Shown: positions 8,973-17,448 of the stretch, piece by piece
Layout: every line of letters begins with the position of its first letter
How positions within the stretch are numbered: position 1 is the first letter of the stretch
Notes under the pieces: model-generated
What the model saw: only the letters and a program-made list of their open reading frames with translations
What the model was told of the DNA's origin: nothing
Databases searched by the model: none
Position numbers and translations under genes: made by a program
From: JAXDJH01 sp034663635
Lineage (GTDB): Bacteria > Actinomycetota > CADDZG01 > WHSQ01
DNA length: 64,000 nt
NCBI GenBank assembly: GCA_034663635.1
Contig: JAXDJH010000013.1
Location: 124,001-188,000 of the forward strand
Direction of reading: 5' to 3'

Positions 8973-9698
8973 TTAAACAACCTCGCGTCGCGCTTTGGCA
9001 ACGGCCTCCGATACGTTGCCTCGCCAGGGTTCGCCGTGCCCCGGGAGCAGCAAGTCTGCGGTGACCTTTTCGAGAACATCCAAGGACTTGATCGCTTGAG
9101 CTCGATCTTGGTTGAACGGATGCACCATCGGGCCCGTCGCTCCCGAGCCGACATCGAGCGTCGCCATCGCGTCACCGCAGATCAGGATCTTGCGGTCTTC
9201 GAGCAGGAAGGCCGAGTGGGCGGTGCTGTGGCCCGGGGTGTAGACGACACGGGGTTTGCCGGGAACCTCCAGAACCTCGTCGGTGCCGAATGGCGTGACT
9301 TCGGCGAACTTGATCTTGCTCAAACCCTTGTTGGAGATCATGTGTCCGATGAACCTGTACATCGATGTATGCAGGAGACCGGAGCTCAGTCCCTTCGGGT
9401 TAACTGGCTTCGCGTCCCCCGTTGCAACCGCTGCTTCTCCGCTTGGAACGAACACCGGCGCACCCGTCATCTGGACGAAGGTTGGCCCGGCTCCGATGTG
9501 GTCCGTATGCGTGTGCGTCAACACGATCGCCTTGATGTCCGAAGGTTTCCTGCCGAACTCGGACAGCGCCGGCGCCAACTGATCCGCATAGCCCGGCAGG
9601 CCGCAATCCACGAGCGTCAACGCGTCTCCGTCTTCGATCAGAAAGAAGTTGACCCAATAGCTTCCAAGCCGATAAACGCCGTCCGCGACCTTTTCCAT
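8973..9698 (-). CDS. MBL-fold metallo-hydrolase
   Basis: A 241-residue metallo-beta-lactamase-fold enzyme. The metal-binding motif HTHTDH (HxHxDH) is present near residue 60-66, with further ligands in TPGHSTAHS and in GHGEPW near the C-terminus. The first strands (GVYRLGSYWVNFFLIEDGD) are typical of the glyoxalase-II/RNase-like group. The ATG at 9698 has a GAGAGGTG ribosome site. The substrate is unknown; lactonase, thioesterase-like or quinolone-type hydrolysis are all possible. It is divergent from the flavin monooxygenase gene with 63 bases between them. Confidence 0.88.
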   Translation of the reverse strand: MEKVADGVYRLGSYWVNFFLIEDGDALTLVDCGLPGYADQLAPALSEFGRKPSDIKAIVLTHTHTDHIGAGPTFVQMTGAPVFVPSGEAAVATGDAKPVNPKGLSSGLLHTSMYRFIGHMISNKGLSKIKFAEVTPFGTDEVLEVPGKPRVVYTPGHSTAHSAFLLEDRKILICGDAMATLDVGSGATGPMVHPFNQDRAQAIKSLDVLEKVTADLLLPGHGEPWRGNVSEAVAKARREVV

Positions 9699-9761
9699 CG
9701 TTCACCTCTCATCGGTATGTCGAAGGCGATACAAACACAGGCCGCGGAGTAGCCTCACCTC

Positions 9762-10907
9762 GTGAGCACTGCCCCCTCGATCGACCTTGAACGGCAAGAG
9801 CGCGTGGTGGTCGTGGGGGCCGGTCCTGCAGGGCTGGCCGCCGCCGCGGTCCTGAAGTCCAAGGGCGTCGATCCCCTGGTCATCGATCGGGCGACCGAGG
9901 TGGGCTCTTCGTGGACGGCCCACTATGACCGCCTCCATCTGCATACCGTTAGGTGGCTGTCCGGACTGCCGGGCCGTCGAATCCCACGCCGAGAAGGCAG
10001 GTGGGTCTCTCGCGACGGAGTCGTCCGCTATCTCCAGGAGTACGCGCGTTTCCATGACCTTCGAGTGCAGCTGTCGACCGAAGTGAAGTCGATAGAGCGG
10101 GACGGCTCGAGGTGGGTTCTGGAAACGAGCGATGGGAGCATCCCATCGGACGCTGTTGTGATCGCGACCGGCTACAACCGCGAGCCGATGATGCCGGAAT
10201 GGGCGGGCGCGCCGGGTTTCACCGGCGAGCTGTTCCACTCCGCCGAATACAAGACAGGCAGGCGATACACGGGTAAGGACGTTCTCATCGTCGGCGCCGG
10301 GAACTCGGGGGCCGAGATCGCGGTCGATCTCGTGGAGTCGGGCGCTCGCAACGTGTGGCTCTCGGTCCGCTCGGGACCCAACATCCTGCGACGTGACGTG
10401 CTGGGTCTTCCCACCAACGCTCTCGGCGTGGTGCTGAGGAAACTTCCCCCTCGCTTCGTCGACTGGATAACCCGACAGACCGCAAAACTCACCGTCGGCG
10501 ATCTCACGCGCTATGGGCTGCCGGCCCCCAAGAACGGGCTCATGACTGCCGTTAGCGAAGAACGCATACCGATCCTCGACGTGGGTCTTATCGGGTTGCT
10601 GAAGAAAGGACGCGTTCAAGTGGTCGCGCCGATCGAACGGTTCGACGAAGGTGGAGTGGTACTTCGAGATGGGAAGCGCTTGGAGCCACATGCCGTAGTG
10701 GCGGCAACAGGGTTCGGTCGCGGTCTGGATCCGTTACTGGGCCACTTGAACGTGCTGAACGACCGTGGCAATCCCACGGTGCACGGTGCTCAGACACATC
10801 CGCATGCGCCGAACCTGTACTTCACTGGCTACACGAACCCCATCAGCGGGATGTTTCGGGAACTTGGGATCGACGCGAAGCGCATCGCGAAGGTGATCGC
10901 CGGATGA
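9762..10907 (+). CDS. Flavin-containing NAD(P)H monooxygenase family protein
   Basis: A 381-residue flavoprotein with two Rossmann motifs: VVVVGAGPAGLAAA near residue 13 for FAD and VLIVGAGNSGAEIA near residue 175 for NADPH. Between them lies FTGELFHSAEYKTG, which resembles the FxGxxxHxxxY/W fingerprint of flavin monooxygenases. The length suits the YUCCA/bacterial FMO group rather than the longer Baeyer-Villiger enzymes. It starts with GTG, and its stop overlaps the next gene as ATGA, so the two products probably act in the same pathway. Confidence 0.88.
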   Translation: MSTAPSIDLERQERVVVVGAGPAGLAAAAVLKSKGVDPLVIDRATEVGSSWTAHYDRLHLHTVRWLSGLPGRRIPRREGRWVSRDGVVRYLQEYARFHDLRVQLSTEVKSIERDGSRWVLETSDGSIPSDAVVIATGYNREPMMPEWAGAPGFTGELFHSAEYKTGRRYTGKDVLIVGAGNSGAEIAVDLVESGARNVWLSVRSGPNILRRDVLGLPTNALGVVLRKLPPRFVDWITRQTAKLTVGDLTRYGLPAPKNGLMTAVSEERIPILDVGLIGLLKKGRVQVVAPIERFDEGGVVLRDGKRLEPHAVVAATGFGRGLDPLLGHLNVLNDRGNPTVHGAQTHPHAPNLYFTGYTNPISGMFRELGIDAKRIAKVIAG

Positions 10908-11671
10908 CAGACCAGTCGGCTAAGGCCCAGCAACTGCGCTCGCTCCAGGTGCCCGGCGATCCCGTGGTGCTCACCAACGCATGGGACGCGAGTTCGGCCC
11001 GGACCTTCGTCGAAGCCGGCTTCGCTGCTATCGCAACGAGCAGCGGAGCCGTGGCACAGGTCCTCGGCCACTCGGATGGAGAGAACGCTCCGCTGGACGA
11101 AGTGTTCGCGGCCATCGGCCGGATCGCGAGAGCCGTTGACGTTCCAGTCACCGCCGACATCGAGCGAGGCTACGGACTGGAGCCCGAGGAGATCGTGGCG
11201 CAACTCGTGGGCGCAGGCGCGATCGGTTGCAACCTCGAGGACTCATACCCAGCCACCAAGGAGATGGTCCCCACCGACGAGCACGCCGAGTGGTTGGGGC
11301 GCGTGAGAACCGCTGCGAACGAACGAGGTGTGCCGATCGTGATCAACGCGCGCGTGGACGTTCACTTGCGCAAATGGGGTGAGCCCGATCGGCGTCTCGG
11401 TGAAGCAGTCGCACGAGCGAAGCGTTACATCCAAGCGGGAGCCGACTCCGTCTATCCGATCTTCCTGAACGAACCCGAGGAGTTGCGACGATTCGTCGAA
11501 CAGGTCGACGCGCCGGTAAACGCTGTCTTCATGCCGGGTTCTTCGATCTCGGCCTTCGCTTCACTCGGCGTGGCGCGAGTCTCGTTCGGAACGGGCCTGC
11601 ATCAGGCCGCGGACACGGCGCTGAAGAAGATGGCGGAGCGGATCGCTGCGGGCGAAGACCCCTATAGCTAA
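10904..11671 (+). CDS. Isocitrate lyase/PEP mutase family protein
   Basis: A 255-residue TIM-barrel enzyme. It contains LTNAWDASSARTFVEAGF near the N-terminus, VPVTADIERGYG carrying metal-binding acidic residues, and GCNLEDSYP, all features of the PEP mutase/oxaloacetate decarboxylase/2-methylisocitrate lyase superfamily. The KKCGH loop of true isocitrate lyases is absent, so carbon-carbon bond cleavage of a smaller 2-hydroxy or 2-oxo acid is more likely. It is translationally coupled to the flavin monooxygenase and converges on the GGDEF-EAL gene with a four-base overlap. Confidence 0.86.
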   Translation: MTDQSAKAQQLRSLQVPGDPVVLTNAWDASSARTFVEAGFAAIATSSGAVAQVLGHSDGENAPLDEVFAAIGRIARAVDVPVTADIERGYGLEPEEIVAQLVGAGAIGCNLEDSYPATKEMVPTDEHAEWLGRVRTAANERGVPIVINARVDVHLRKWGEPDRRLGEAVARAKRYIQAGADSVYPIFLNEPEELRRFVEQVDAPVNAVFMPGSSISAFASLGVARVSFGTGLHQAADTALKKMAERIAAGEDPYS

Positions 11672-13968
11672 GCGGTCAGCGAGATCACTTTCTTCGGGGA
11701 AGCCTCGCTCGTCAGTTCCTCGACGCGGCCCTGGATCTCCTGCTCGGGCAGCGGACGGGAGAACAAGAACCCTTGGGCCGTCTTGCAACCCATCATCCGA
11801 AGCTTCTCGAGCTGATCCAAGGTCTCGACACCTTCGGCCACCGTGTCGAGGGCGAGGATCGACGCCATCTTCACGATCGCCTCGGTCAGCGCCGATTCCT
11901 CGGGACCCTGCGTAACCTCTGAGATGAAGCTCCGGTCGATCTTCAGGATGTCCACCGGGAAGCTTCGGAGGTACGACAGAGACGAGTAGCCGGTGCCGAA
12001 GTCGTCGATCGCGATCCGGACTCCCCTATCGCGCAGAGCTCGCATCGTGTCGAGCACGTGCTCGCCACCCTCGAGAAGGACCGACTCGGTCAGTTCGAGG
12101 ACGAGATCCTGCGAGTCCAAGCCTGAGCTTGCCAGCGCGTCGTCCACAACCTTGAGGAACTTGGTGCCGGTGAGTTGCTTCGCCGACACGTTGACGCTGA
12201 TCGAGAAGTGACGGCCGAGCTCGTTCTGGAGGGCCTTCGCACCGCGCGTAGCTTCCTCGAGGACCCACGTGCCGAGCGGAACGATCAGGCCACTCTCTTC
12301 AGCAAGGGGGATGAAGTCGTTCGGTGGAACAAGGCCACGCTCTGGGTGATTCCAGCGAACCAGGGCCTCCATACCGCGCACTTCGCCGGAGTCGATCGCG
12401 ATGATCGGCTGGAAGTGCAGGACGAAGTCTCCGTCCTCGAGCGACTTGCGCATGTCGGCTTTGAGCTGGAGCCTCTCGAGGAGCGTCCCACGCATGTTCG
12501 GGTTGAACGTCTCGGTTGAGTTCTTTCCTTGCATCTTTGCGTGGTACATCGCGATGTCTGCATCGCGGAGCATCTCGTCGGCAGTGTCGTAGCCCTCTCC
12601 CACCAGGATCCCGATGCTCGCCTGCACAACGACCGCGTGATTGTCTATCTCGACCGGATGACTGAGAGACTCCTGGATGCGCTTCGCAACTTCCTGGGCT
12701 CCAGACTCGTCCGCGCTCTCCAGCAGTACCGCGAACTCGTCTCCGCCGAATCGTGCGACCGTGTCTGATGGCCGCAGGGTTCCGCTGATCCGATTGCCGA
12801 CCTCGATCAAGAGTTCGTCACCGGCAGCATGACCGAGGCTGTCGTTAACAGCTTTGAAGTCGTCGAGATCGAGGAAGAGCACTGAGATGACGCGCTCGCT
12901 GCGGTCGCGCCACGAGATCGCGTGGCCTACGCGGTCAATGAAAAGCGCCCTGTTGGCGAGCCTCGTGAGGGGATCGTGCAGCGCTCGGAACTCAACCTCT
13001 TGCTCCAGGAGCCTGCGCTCGGTCACGTCCTGGCAGGTACCGACGAGACGAAGCAGCCCGCCATCCTCATCGCGAACCGGGGTTCCGATCGTGTGCACGA
13101 TCCGAGTAACGCCGGCCGGAGTCAGGATGCGGTATTCGATGTCGACGCCGAGCCCTTCCGCTATCACCCGGGTGAAGTAGGTCTCTAGCTCTTCACGATC
13201 ATCCGGGTGAACGATCGCTAGGGACCCGGCGAGAGTGGGCTCGAAGGTTCCCACGGCGACGCCCATGATGCGGTAGAGCTCGACAGACCACGCGAATTCA
13301 TCGGTGATCATGTCGAGTTCCCAGCTGCCGAGTTTCGCGAGCTGCTGAGCCTGACCGAGATCGCCGTTCGCGCGCTCCAAGGCGATCCGAGCCGACCTTT
13401 CACCTTCCAGCGCGTGCTCGTTGAGATTCCATGCCGCGATGCAGGCGGCGCTCTCACTGAGGATGAAGCCGGCGTGGATCAGAGCCCATTTGAAGGGATG
13501 AGAGATCGCCGCCGGGTGATTGAAGACCGACATGGGGTCGATCAATCCACCGACCGTGTGATGCAAGGCGACGAATGCGATCGCGACGCCGAACGTGTAC
13601 CACGACTGATAAAGCGTGACCACAGCGACGACGACGAAGAAATGGAAATGCATCTCGATCATCCCGCCGGAGAAATGGGTCAGGATCGCCGAGCACGAAA
13701 GAAGGCCGATGGTAGCCATGATGGATCTCGTCATCCGACCGAGACCGGAGCTGATCGCGCCGAGAGCGAGCACGAGCGGGAGCGACGTCTCGATCAGTGA
13801 GTGGACGAGGCTCTGGCCGCGAGCTACGCCAAAGAACGGAAGGATCAAGACGTGCAGCCAAAGGACAACCACGATCGCCCGGTGACGCCTGCGCCAATCC
13901 TCCAGAGCCAAAGTCCCACCGGTCGGGAGCGCGCTCTTGATCCAACTCCCTATCGCTTGAATCTGCAT
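11668..13968 (-). CDS. Membrane PAS-GGDEF-EAL c-di-GMP cyclase/phosphodiesterase
   Basis: A 766-residue protein. About five hydrophobic segments occupy residues 30-180, including a His-rich stretch (HFSGGMIEMHFHFF near residue 98-111 and ALHH at 134-137) that may bind a metal or haem. A PAS-type domain follows at about 205-318. The GGDEF domain has an intact GGDEF at 408-412. The EAL domain has EALVRW from residue 534 and DDFGTGYSSL, so both halves look catalytically competent. It should tune c-di-GMP in response to a membrane or PAS signal. The ATG has a GGGAGGAG ribosome site. It stands alone as a transcription unit. Confidence 0.93.
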   Translation of the reverse strand: MQIQAIGSWIKSALPTGGTLALEDWRRRHRAIVVVLWLHVLILPFFGVARGQSLVHSLIETSLPLVLALGAISSGLGRMTRSIMATIGLLSCSAILTHFSGGMIEMHFHFFVVVAVVTLYQSWYTFGVAIAFVALHHTVGGLIDPMSVFNHPAAISHPFKWALIHAGFILSESAACIAAWNLNEHALEGERSARIALERANGDLGQAQQLAKLGSWELDMITDEFAWSVELYRIMGVAVGTFEPTLAGSLAIVHPDDREELETYFTRVIAEGLGVDIEYRILTPAGVTRIVHTIGTPVRDEDGGLLRLVGTCQDVTERRLLEQEVEFRALHDPLTRLANRALFIDRVGHAISWRDRSERVISVLFLDLDDFKAVNDSLGHAAGDELLIEVGNRISGTLRPSDTVARFGGDEFAVLLESADESGAQEVAKRIQESLSHPVEIDNHAVVVQASIGILVGEGYDTADEMLRDADIAMYHAKMQGKNSTETFNPNMRGTLLERLQLKADMRKSLEDGDFVLHFQPIIAIDSGEVRGMEALVRWNHPERGLVPPNDFIPLAEESGLIVPLGTWVLEEATRGAKALQNELGRHFSISVNVSAKQLTGTKFLKVVDDALASSGLDSQDLVLELTESVLLEGGEHVLDTMRALRDRGVRIAIDDFGTGYSSLSYLRSFPVDILKIDRSFISEVTQGPEESALTEAIVKMASILALDTVAEGVETLDQLEKLRMMGCKTAQGFLFSRPLPEQEIQGRVEELTSEASPKKVISLTA

Positions 13969-14207
13969 GGCTGCTCCTCCCGGTGACTAATGAGCTTGCT
14001 TCGTAGGTTTTTATCGACCGTGAGAGTTGTCCGAAATAGGGGGCATTTGAGCTATTTTTTTTCTGGGCCCCCTGTCCGCTTTGAGGCCCGAATCTGGAGC
14101 CCATGACTAGTCCTACAGGAGCATCCCCGCCTGACGCATCCCCGTTCCGGAAGGTCTAACCAACCCGTAGCCTTTCCTTGGGCCCCGACTACCGATGGAG
14201 GAGCAAC

Positions 14208-15422
14208 TTGGCGAAGCCCGAGACCGCGATCAGATGGGATGAGGTCTTCGCTGGACGGACCAAAGCCGCCGCTGGAGGCGGGCTCACCGAGATCCTCGCG
14301 TTGGTGAACGTTCCGAACCTCATCTCATTCGCGGGCGGCTTCCCCGACCCTTCGACGTTTCCTGGGCCGGAGCTGGCGCCCATATTCGAACGACTCCTAT
14401 CGGACCCCACCGCCCTGCAGTACGCGCCGGTGGCAGGTCTTGCCGGCCCCCGCTCTTATATGGCCGACCGGCTCGAATCTCTTGAGGGCCGCCGGCCCAC
14501 CGACGGCGAACTGATCATCACGAGCGGAACGATCGAGGCGCTCGAGCTACTCGGCAAGAGCCTCATTGACAAGGGCGATCTCGTCTTCGTCGAGGGGCCC
14601 ACCTATCTCGGAGCGATCATGGCCTTCGAGAGCTTCGAGGCGCGAGTGATCGCGATCCCGACGGATGCCGGTGGGCTCGTCGTCGAGGCGGTCGAGGATG
14701 CGATCCGAACCCACGGTCGCCCCAAGCTGCTTTACACGATCCCCGATCATCAGAACCCGGCAGGCGTCACGCTCGAAGCCCACCGACGAGGCCCGCTGAT
14801 CGAGATCGCGCGGCGGCACGGCTTGCTGATCGTCGAAGACGTCGCTTACCGAGAACTCGGATTCACCGAGGACCGCTTAGAGAGCCTTTGGGCGCTCGGC
14901 CCCGATGTTGTGTTGCAAGCGGGCACCTTCTCGAAGACCTTCATGCCCGGCGTTCGTCTGGGTTGGAGTGTCGGGCCGGCCGAGATAGTCGCAAGCATGG
15001 TCTGGGCAAAACAGAACACCGATCAGTGCGCCGGCGCGTTGGGTCAGAGGCTGCTCGAGGAGTACGGACGCGCCGGCGGTCTTGAGCGTCAAGCGCTTCG
15101 AGCGCGCGATCTCTACGGTCGTCGATGCATGCTGATGATGAACGCGCTCGAAAGACACATGCCCGACGACGTGACCTGGACGCGGCCGGCCGGCGGATTC
15201 TTCTCGTGGCTCACGCTTCCCCGCGGGATCGATGGCTCCGTCGTCGCCACGCGGGCGATCGGAGAGGGCGTCGCCGTCGTGCCGGGTGCTCCGTTCTTCC
15301 CGAGCGGTGGACCCTCTGACAACCTGCGACTGTCGTTCAGCAAGGTCGACGATGCAGCGATCGACGATGGGATCCGACGTTTGGCTTCAGTTATCGCTTC
15401 AACGGAAAGGACTACTCGATGA
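14208..15422 (+). CDS. PLP-dependent aminotransferase, class I/II (2-aminoadipate transaminase-like)
   Basis: A 404-residue fold-type I PLP enzyme. It has the cofactor-binding stretch IPDHQNPAG, the Schiff-base lysine in AGTFSKTFMPG and the phosphate-binding RLGW. The arrangement is that of the MocR/LysN-like aminotransferases without the DNA-binding domain. I choose TTG 14208 because GGAGGAG lies four to five bases upstream; a TTG at 14178 is in frame but has no ribosome site. The stop overlaps the cupin gene as ATGA. Substrates of this group include 2-aminoadipate, kynurenine and branched or aromatic amino acids; the exact one is unknown. Confidence 0.88.
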   Translation: MAKPETAIRWDEVFAGRTKAAAGGGLTEILALVNVPNLISFAGGFPDPSTFPGPELAPIFERLLSDPTALQYAPVAGLAGPRSYMADRLESLEGRRPTDGELIITSGTIEALELLGKSLIDKGDLVFVEGPTYLGAIMAFESFEARVIAIPTDAGGLVVEAVEDAIRTHGRPKLLYTIPDHQNPAGVTLEAHRRGPLIEIARRHGLLIVEDVAYRELGFTEDRLESLWALGPDVVLQAGTFSKTFMPGVRLGWSVGPAEIVASMVWAKQNTDQCAGALGQRLLEEYGRAGGLERQALRARDLYGRRCMLMMNALERHMPDDVTWTRPAGGFFSWLTLPRGIDGSVVATRAIGEGVAVVPGAPFFPSGGPSDNLRLSFSKVDDAAIDDGIRRLASVIASTERTTR

Positions 15423-15823
15423 CTAACGACGCTTACTTTGCGAAACAAGAAGGCGCCCGACCCGAAGGGGAGGGCTCGTTCTTCAAATGGGATGCGCAGG
15501 ATCCGATCGAGGTAGTGCCCGGTCTCCATTTCCAACCGATCCTCGGCAACAACCTCATGGCCAACTTCGTTCACTTCGATCCGCACACGGAGGCGCCCAC
15601 CCACTGGCACGACGAGGAGCAGATCTCGCTGGTCCTGGAAGGCGAGTTCGAGTTCGAAGTCGGCGATCAGAAGAAGATAGTCAGGCGCGGCGAAGCGATC
15701 CTGATCCCGCCCAACGTTCCTCACTCCGCGCGGACTTACGAATCGACCTGCCTCGAGATGGACATCTTCAATCCGCCCCGTCAGGGCCTGTTGGACCTGA
15801 TGGCGCAGAAGGAAAAGAACTGA
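15419..15823 (+). CDS. Cupin-domain protein
   Basis: A 134-residue single-domain beta-barrel. Cupin motif 1 is THWHDEEQISLVLEGEFEF (two His and a Glu metal ligand) and motif 2 is GEAILIPPNVPHSARTYE (the last His ligand). A metal site for Fe, Mn or Ni is therefore complete. It is translated in overlap with the aminotransferase, suggesting action on the same metabolite as a dioxygenase, isomerase or small-molecule binder. Its stop lies one base from the convergent VOC gene. Confidence 0.88.
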   Translation: MTNDAYFAKQEGARPEGEGSFFKWDAQDPIEVVPGLHFQPILGNNLMANFVHFDPHTEAPTHWHDEEQISLVLEGEFEFEVGDQKKIVRRGEAILIPPNVPHSARTYESTCLEMDIFNPPRQGLLDLMAQKEKN

Positions 15824-15824
15824 C

Positions 15825-16202
15825 CTAAGAGCTTCTTTGGGCCACCGCGATCAAGTTGCCTTCGGAGTCCTTGAACCATGCAGCTCTCTCGCCTTCAAGG
15901 TCGACGATCCCATCGACGCTCTTGAAACCGGGCAGGTCATATTCCTCGAACACGACTCCGTTCTGACGGAGCTCGGCCACCGATGAGCTCACGTCATCGA
16001 CCTCGATCGCCATCTGAGTGTGGTCGCCCGATGGCTTGCCGAAGGTCTTGAATACCCCGAACCGGGATCCTTCGATCTCGTATTGAGCCTCCCCCGCGGT
16101 TTCCTCGGTCGGCTTCAGACCTAGCTTGTCCGCGTAGAACGACTTGGCCCTCTCGAGATCCTGGGCCGGCAGCGCCGCTCCGACCCCCTTGGGTGTGAAC
16201 AT
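15825..16202 (-). CDS. VOC-family (glyoxalase/bleomycin resistance-like) protein
   Basis: A 125-residue protein with two beta-alpha-beta-beta-beta modules. The first reads GVGAALPAQDLERAKSFYAD and the second ends in AWFKDSEGNLIAVAQ, the usual VOC C-terminal strand with its Glu ligand. The ATG at 16202 has GGAGA upstream; a longer frame back to 16265 lacks homology. Members include lyases, dioxygenases and drug-binding proteins, so no activity is assigned. Confidence 0.85.
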   Translation of the reverse strand: MFTPKGVGAALPAQDLERAKSFYADKLGLKPTEETAGEAQYEIEGSRFGVFKTFGKPSGDHTQMAIEVDDVSSSVAELRQNGVVFEEYDLPGFKSVDGIVDLEGERAAWFKDSEGNLIAVAQRSS

Positions 16203-16328
16203 CGACCGTCTCCTCTCTCTCTTCCCGCCTCGTTCGATACTCCGCCCCCGAAAGGGGCCCCGCAAGGGCCTGGTTTGCCTGTTGTTTTTGTGCTTAAATG
16301 CGTCTTTTGTTAATTAGGGAGGCACATG

Positions 16329-17327
16329 ATGAAGCTGGCAAAGTACCGGCCCAGGCACGCCAAACCCAAGCCCAAGAAGCACGGCCCGATAGTGGTCGGG
16401 GCGGCCGCGGCCGTTGCCCTGTCATCTCAAGGCACAGCCGTCGCGGGCACATACCGTGTTCGCCCCGGCGACACCCTCTCCCGGATCGCCACCGCTCATC
16501 ACACGACGGTGGCCTCGCTCGCAAGGCGGAACCACCTAAGCGACCCGAACCTGATCTACGTCGGTAAAGCACTGAAGGTCCCGGGCGGTATATCGAGTGG
16601 GTCGAGCGCGCCTTCGGTCCACGTCGTGCGTTCCGGCGAGACGCTGTCCGCGATCGCGGCCCACTACGGAACCACCGCGCTGGCCATCGCACGCGCCAAT
16701 CACATCGCAGACCCCAACATGATCGTGACGGGCGCACGTCTGCGGATCGGCGGCTCGAATTCGGCCGGAGCCTCGTCGGTCCCCTCCACCGCTCGAACCC
16801 ACGTCGTGTTGTCGGGAGAGACCCTCTCGGACATCGCGGCGCGTTACGGAACGAGCATCGACTCGATCGTGAACGCCAACAATCTGGCCAACGCGAACCT
16901 CATCGTCGTCGGACAAAGATTGAACATCCCGGCGGGCGGATCGGCCGACGTCGAGTACCTCTTGGAGTCCGAGGCGATCGCTCACGGCGTCGAAACATCC
17001 CTAGTCAAGGCCGTCGCCTGGCAGGAGAGCGGGTGGAATCAGAGTGCACGCTCGGCCGTTGGGGCCATCGGCATCATGCAGGTCATGCCGGGGACAGCTC
17101 GTTACATCAACAACTCGCTCGGGACCGGCAACCTCCATGTCCGCCGAGCGCCCGACAACGTGAAGCTCGGGGTTACCTATCTCCGCCACGTGATGGACCT
17201 GACCGGATCCGAGCGCAAAGGCCTCGCCGCCTACTACTCGGGCCCAGGCAACGTTGGCCGGAGGCTGAAGTCCTACCAGCGCCCCTACGTGAACGCCGTG
17301 CAGGCCTTGAAGGCTCGATTCCGCTAG
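16329..17327 (+). CDS. Secreted LysM-repeat lytic transglycosylase
   Basis: A 332-residue cell-wall hydrolase. After a basic N-terminus and a signal-like segment (GPIVVGAAAAVALSS), three LysM domains occupy about residues 40-83, 95-138 and 150-198, each opening with a version of HVVxSGETLSxIAxxYGT. A soluble lytic transglycosylase domain follows, with the catalytic Glu in AWQESGW (about E233) and the family motif GAIGIMQVMPGTA. It should bind peptidoglycan and cleave the MurNAc-GlcNAc bond. AGGGAGG is six bases before the ATG at 16329, which I prefer to the ATG three bases upstream. Confidence 0.92.
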   Translation: MKLAKYRPRHAKPKPKKHGPIVVGAAAAVALSSQGTAVAGTYRVRPGDTLSRIATAHHTTVASLARRNHLSDPNLIYVGKALKVPGGISSGSSAPSVHVVRSGETLSAIAAHYGTTALAIARANHIADPNMIVTGARLRIGGSNSAGASSVPSTARTHVVLSGETLSDIAARYGTSIDSIVNANNLANANLIVVGQRLNIPAGGSADVEYLLESEAIAHGVETSLVKAVAWQESGWNQSARSAVGAIGIMQVMPGTARYINNSLGTGNLHVRRAPDNVKLGVTYLRHVMDLTGSERKGLAAYYSGPGNVGRRLKSYQRPYVNAVQALKARFR

Positions 17328-17448
17328 CGGGCAGTCGGGCCCTTTCTGGAGGAACAAACCCCTCGAATCGGCAGGAATAGGGCAGGGAGAAGCGAACCAA
17401 GCCTCTACGGCGGAGCCATGCCGCCTTTACCCAGCCCTGGAGGATCCC

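Noticed and set aside
9036..9752. Plus-strand frame of 238 codons opposite the MBL gene
   Set aside because: The MBL gene has complete metal motifs and a ribosome site; the antisense frame has neither.
14039..14072. GGGGGC...GCCCCC inverted repeat with a T-run
   Set aside because: The loop is 22 bases and the T-run is inside the loop rather than after the stem, so it is not a convincing terminator.
13969..14207. c-di-GMP riboswitch ahead of the GGDEF-EAL gene
   Set aside because: I looked for GEMM-type conserved segments on the minus strand and found none; the gap also holds no tRNA or small gene I can support.
16203..16328. c-di-AMP (ydaO-type) riboswitch before the LysM transglycosylase
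   Set aside because: Such elements often precede actinobacterial wall hydrolases, but the 126-base gap is short and lacks the expected structure.
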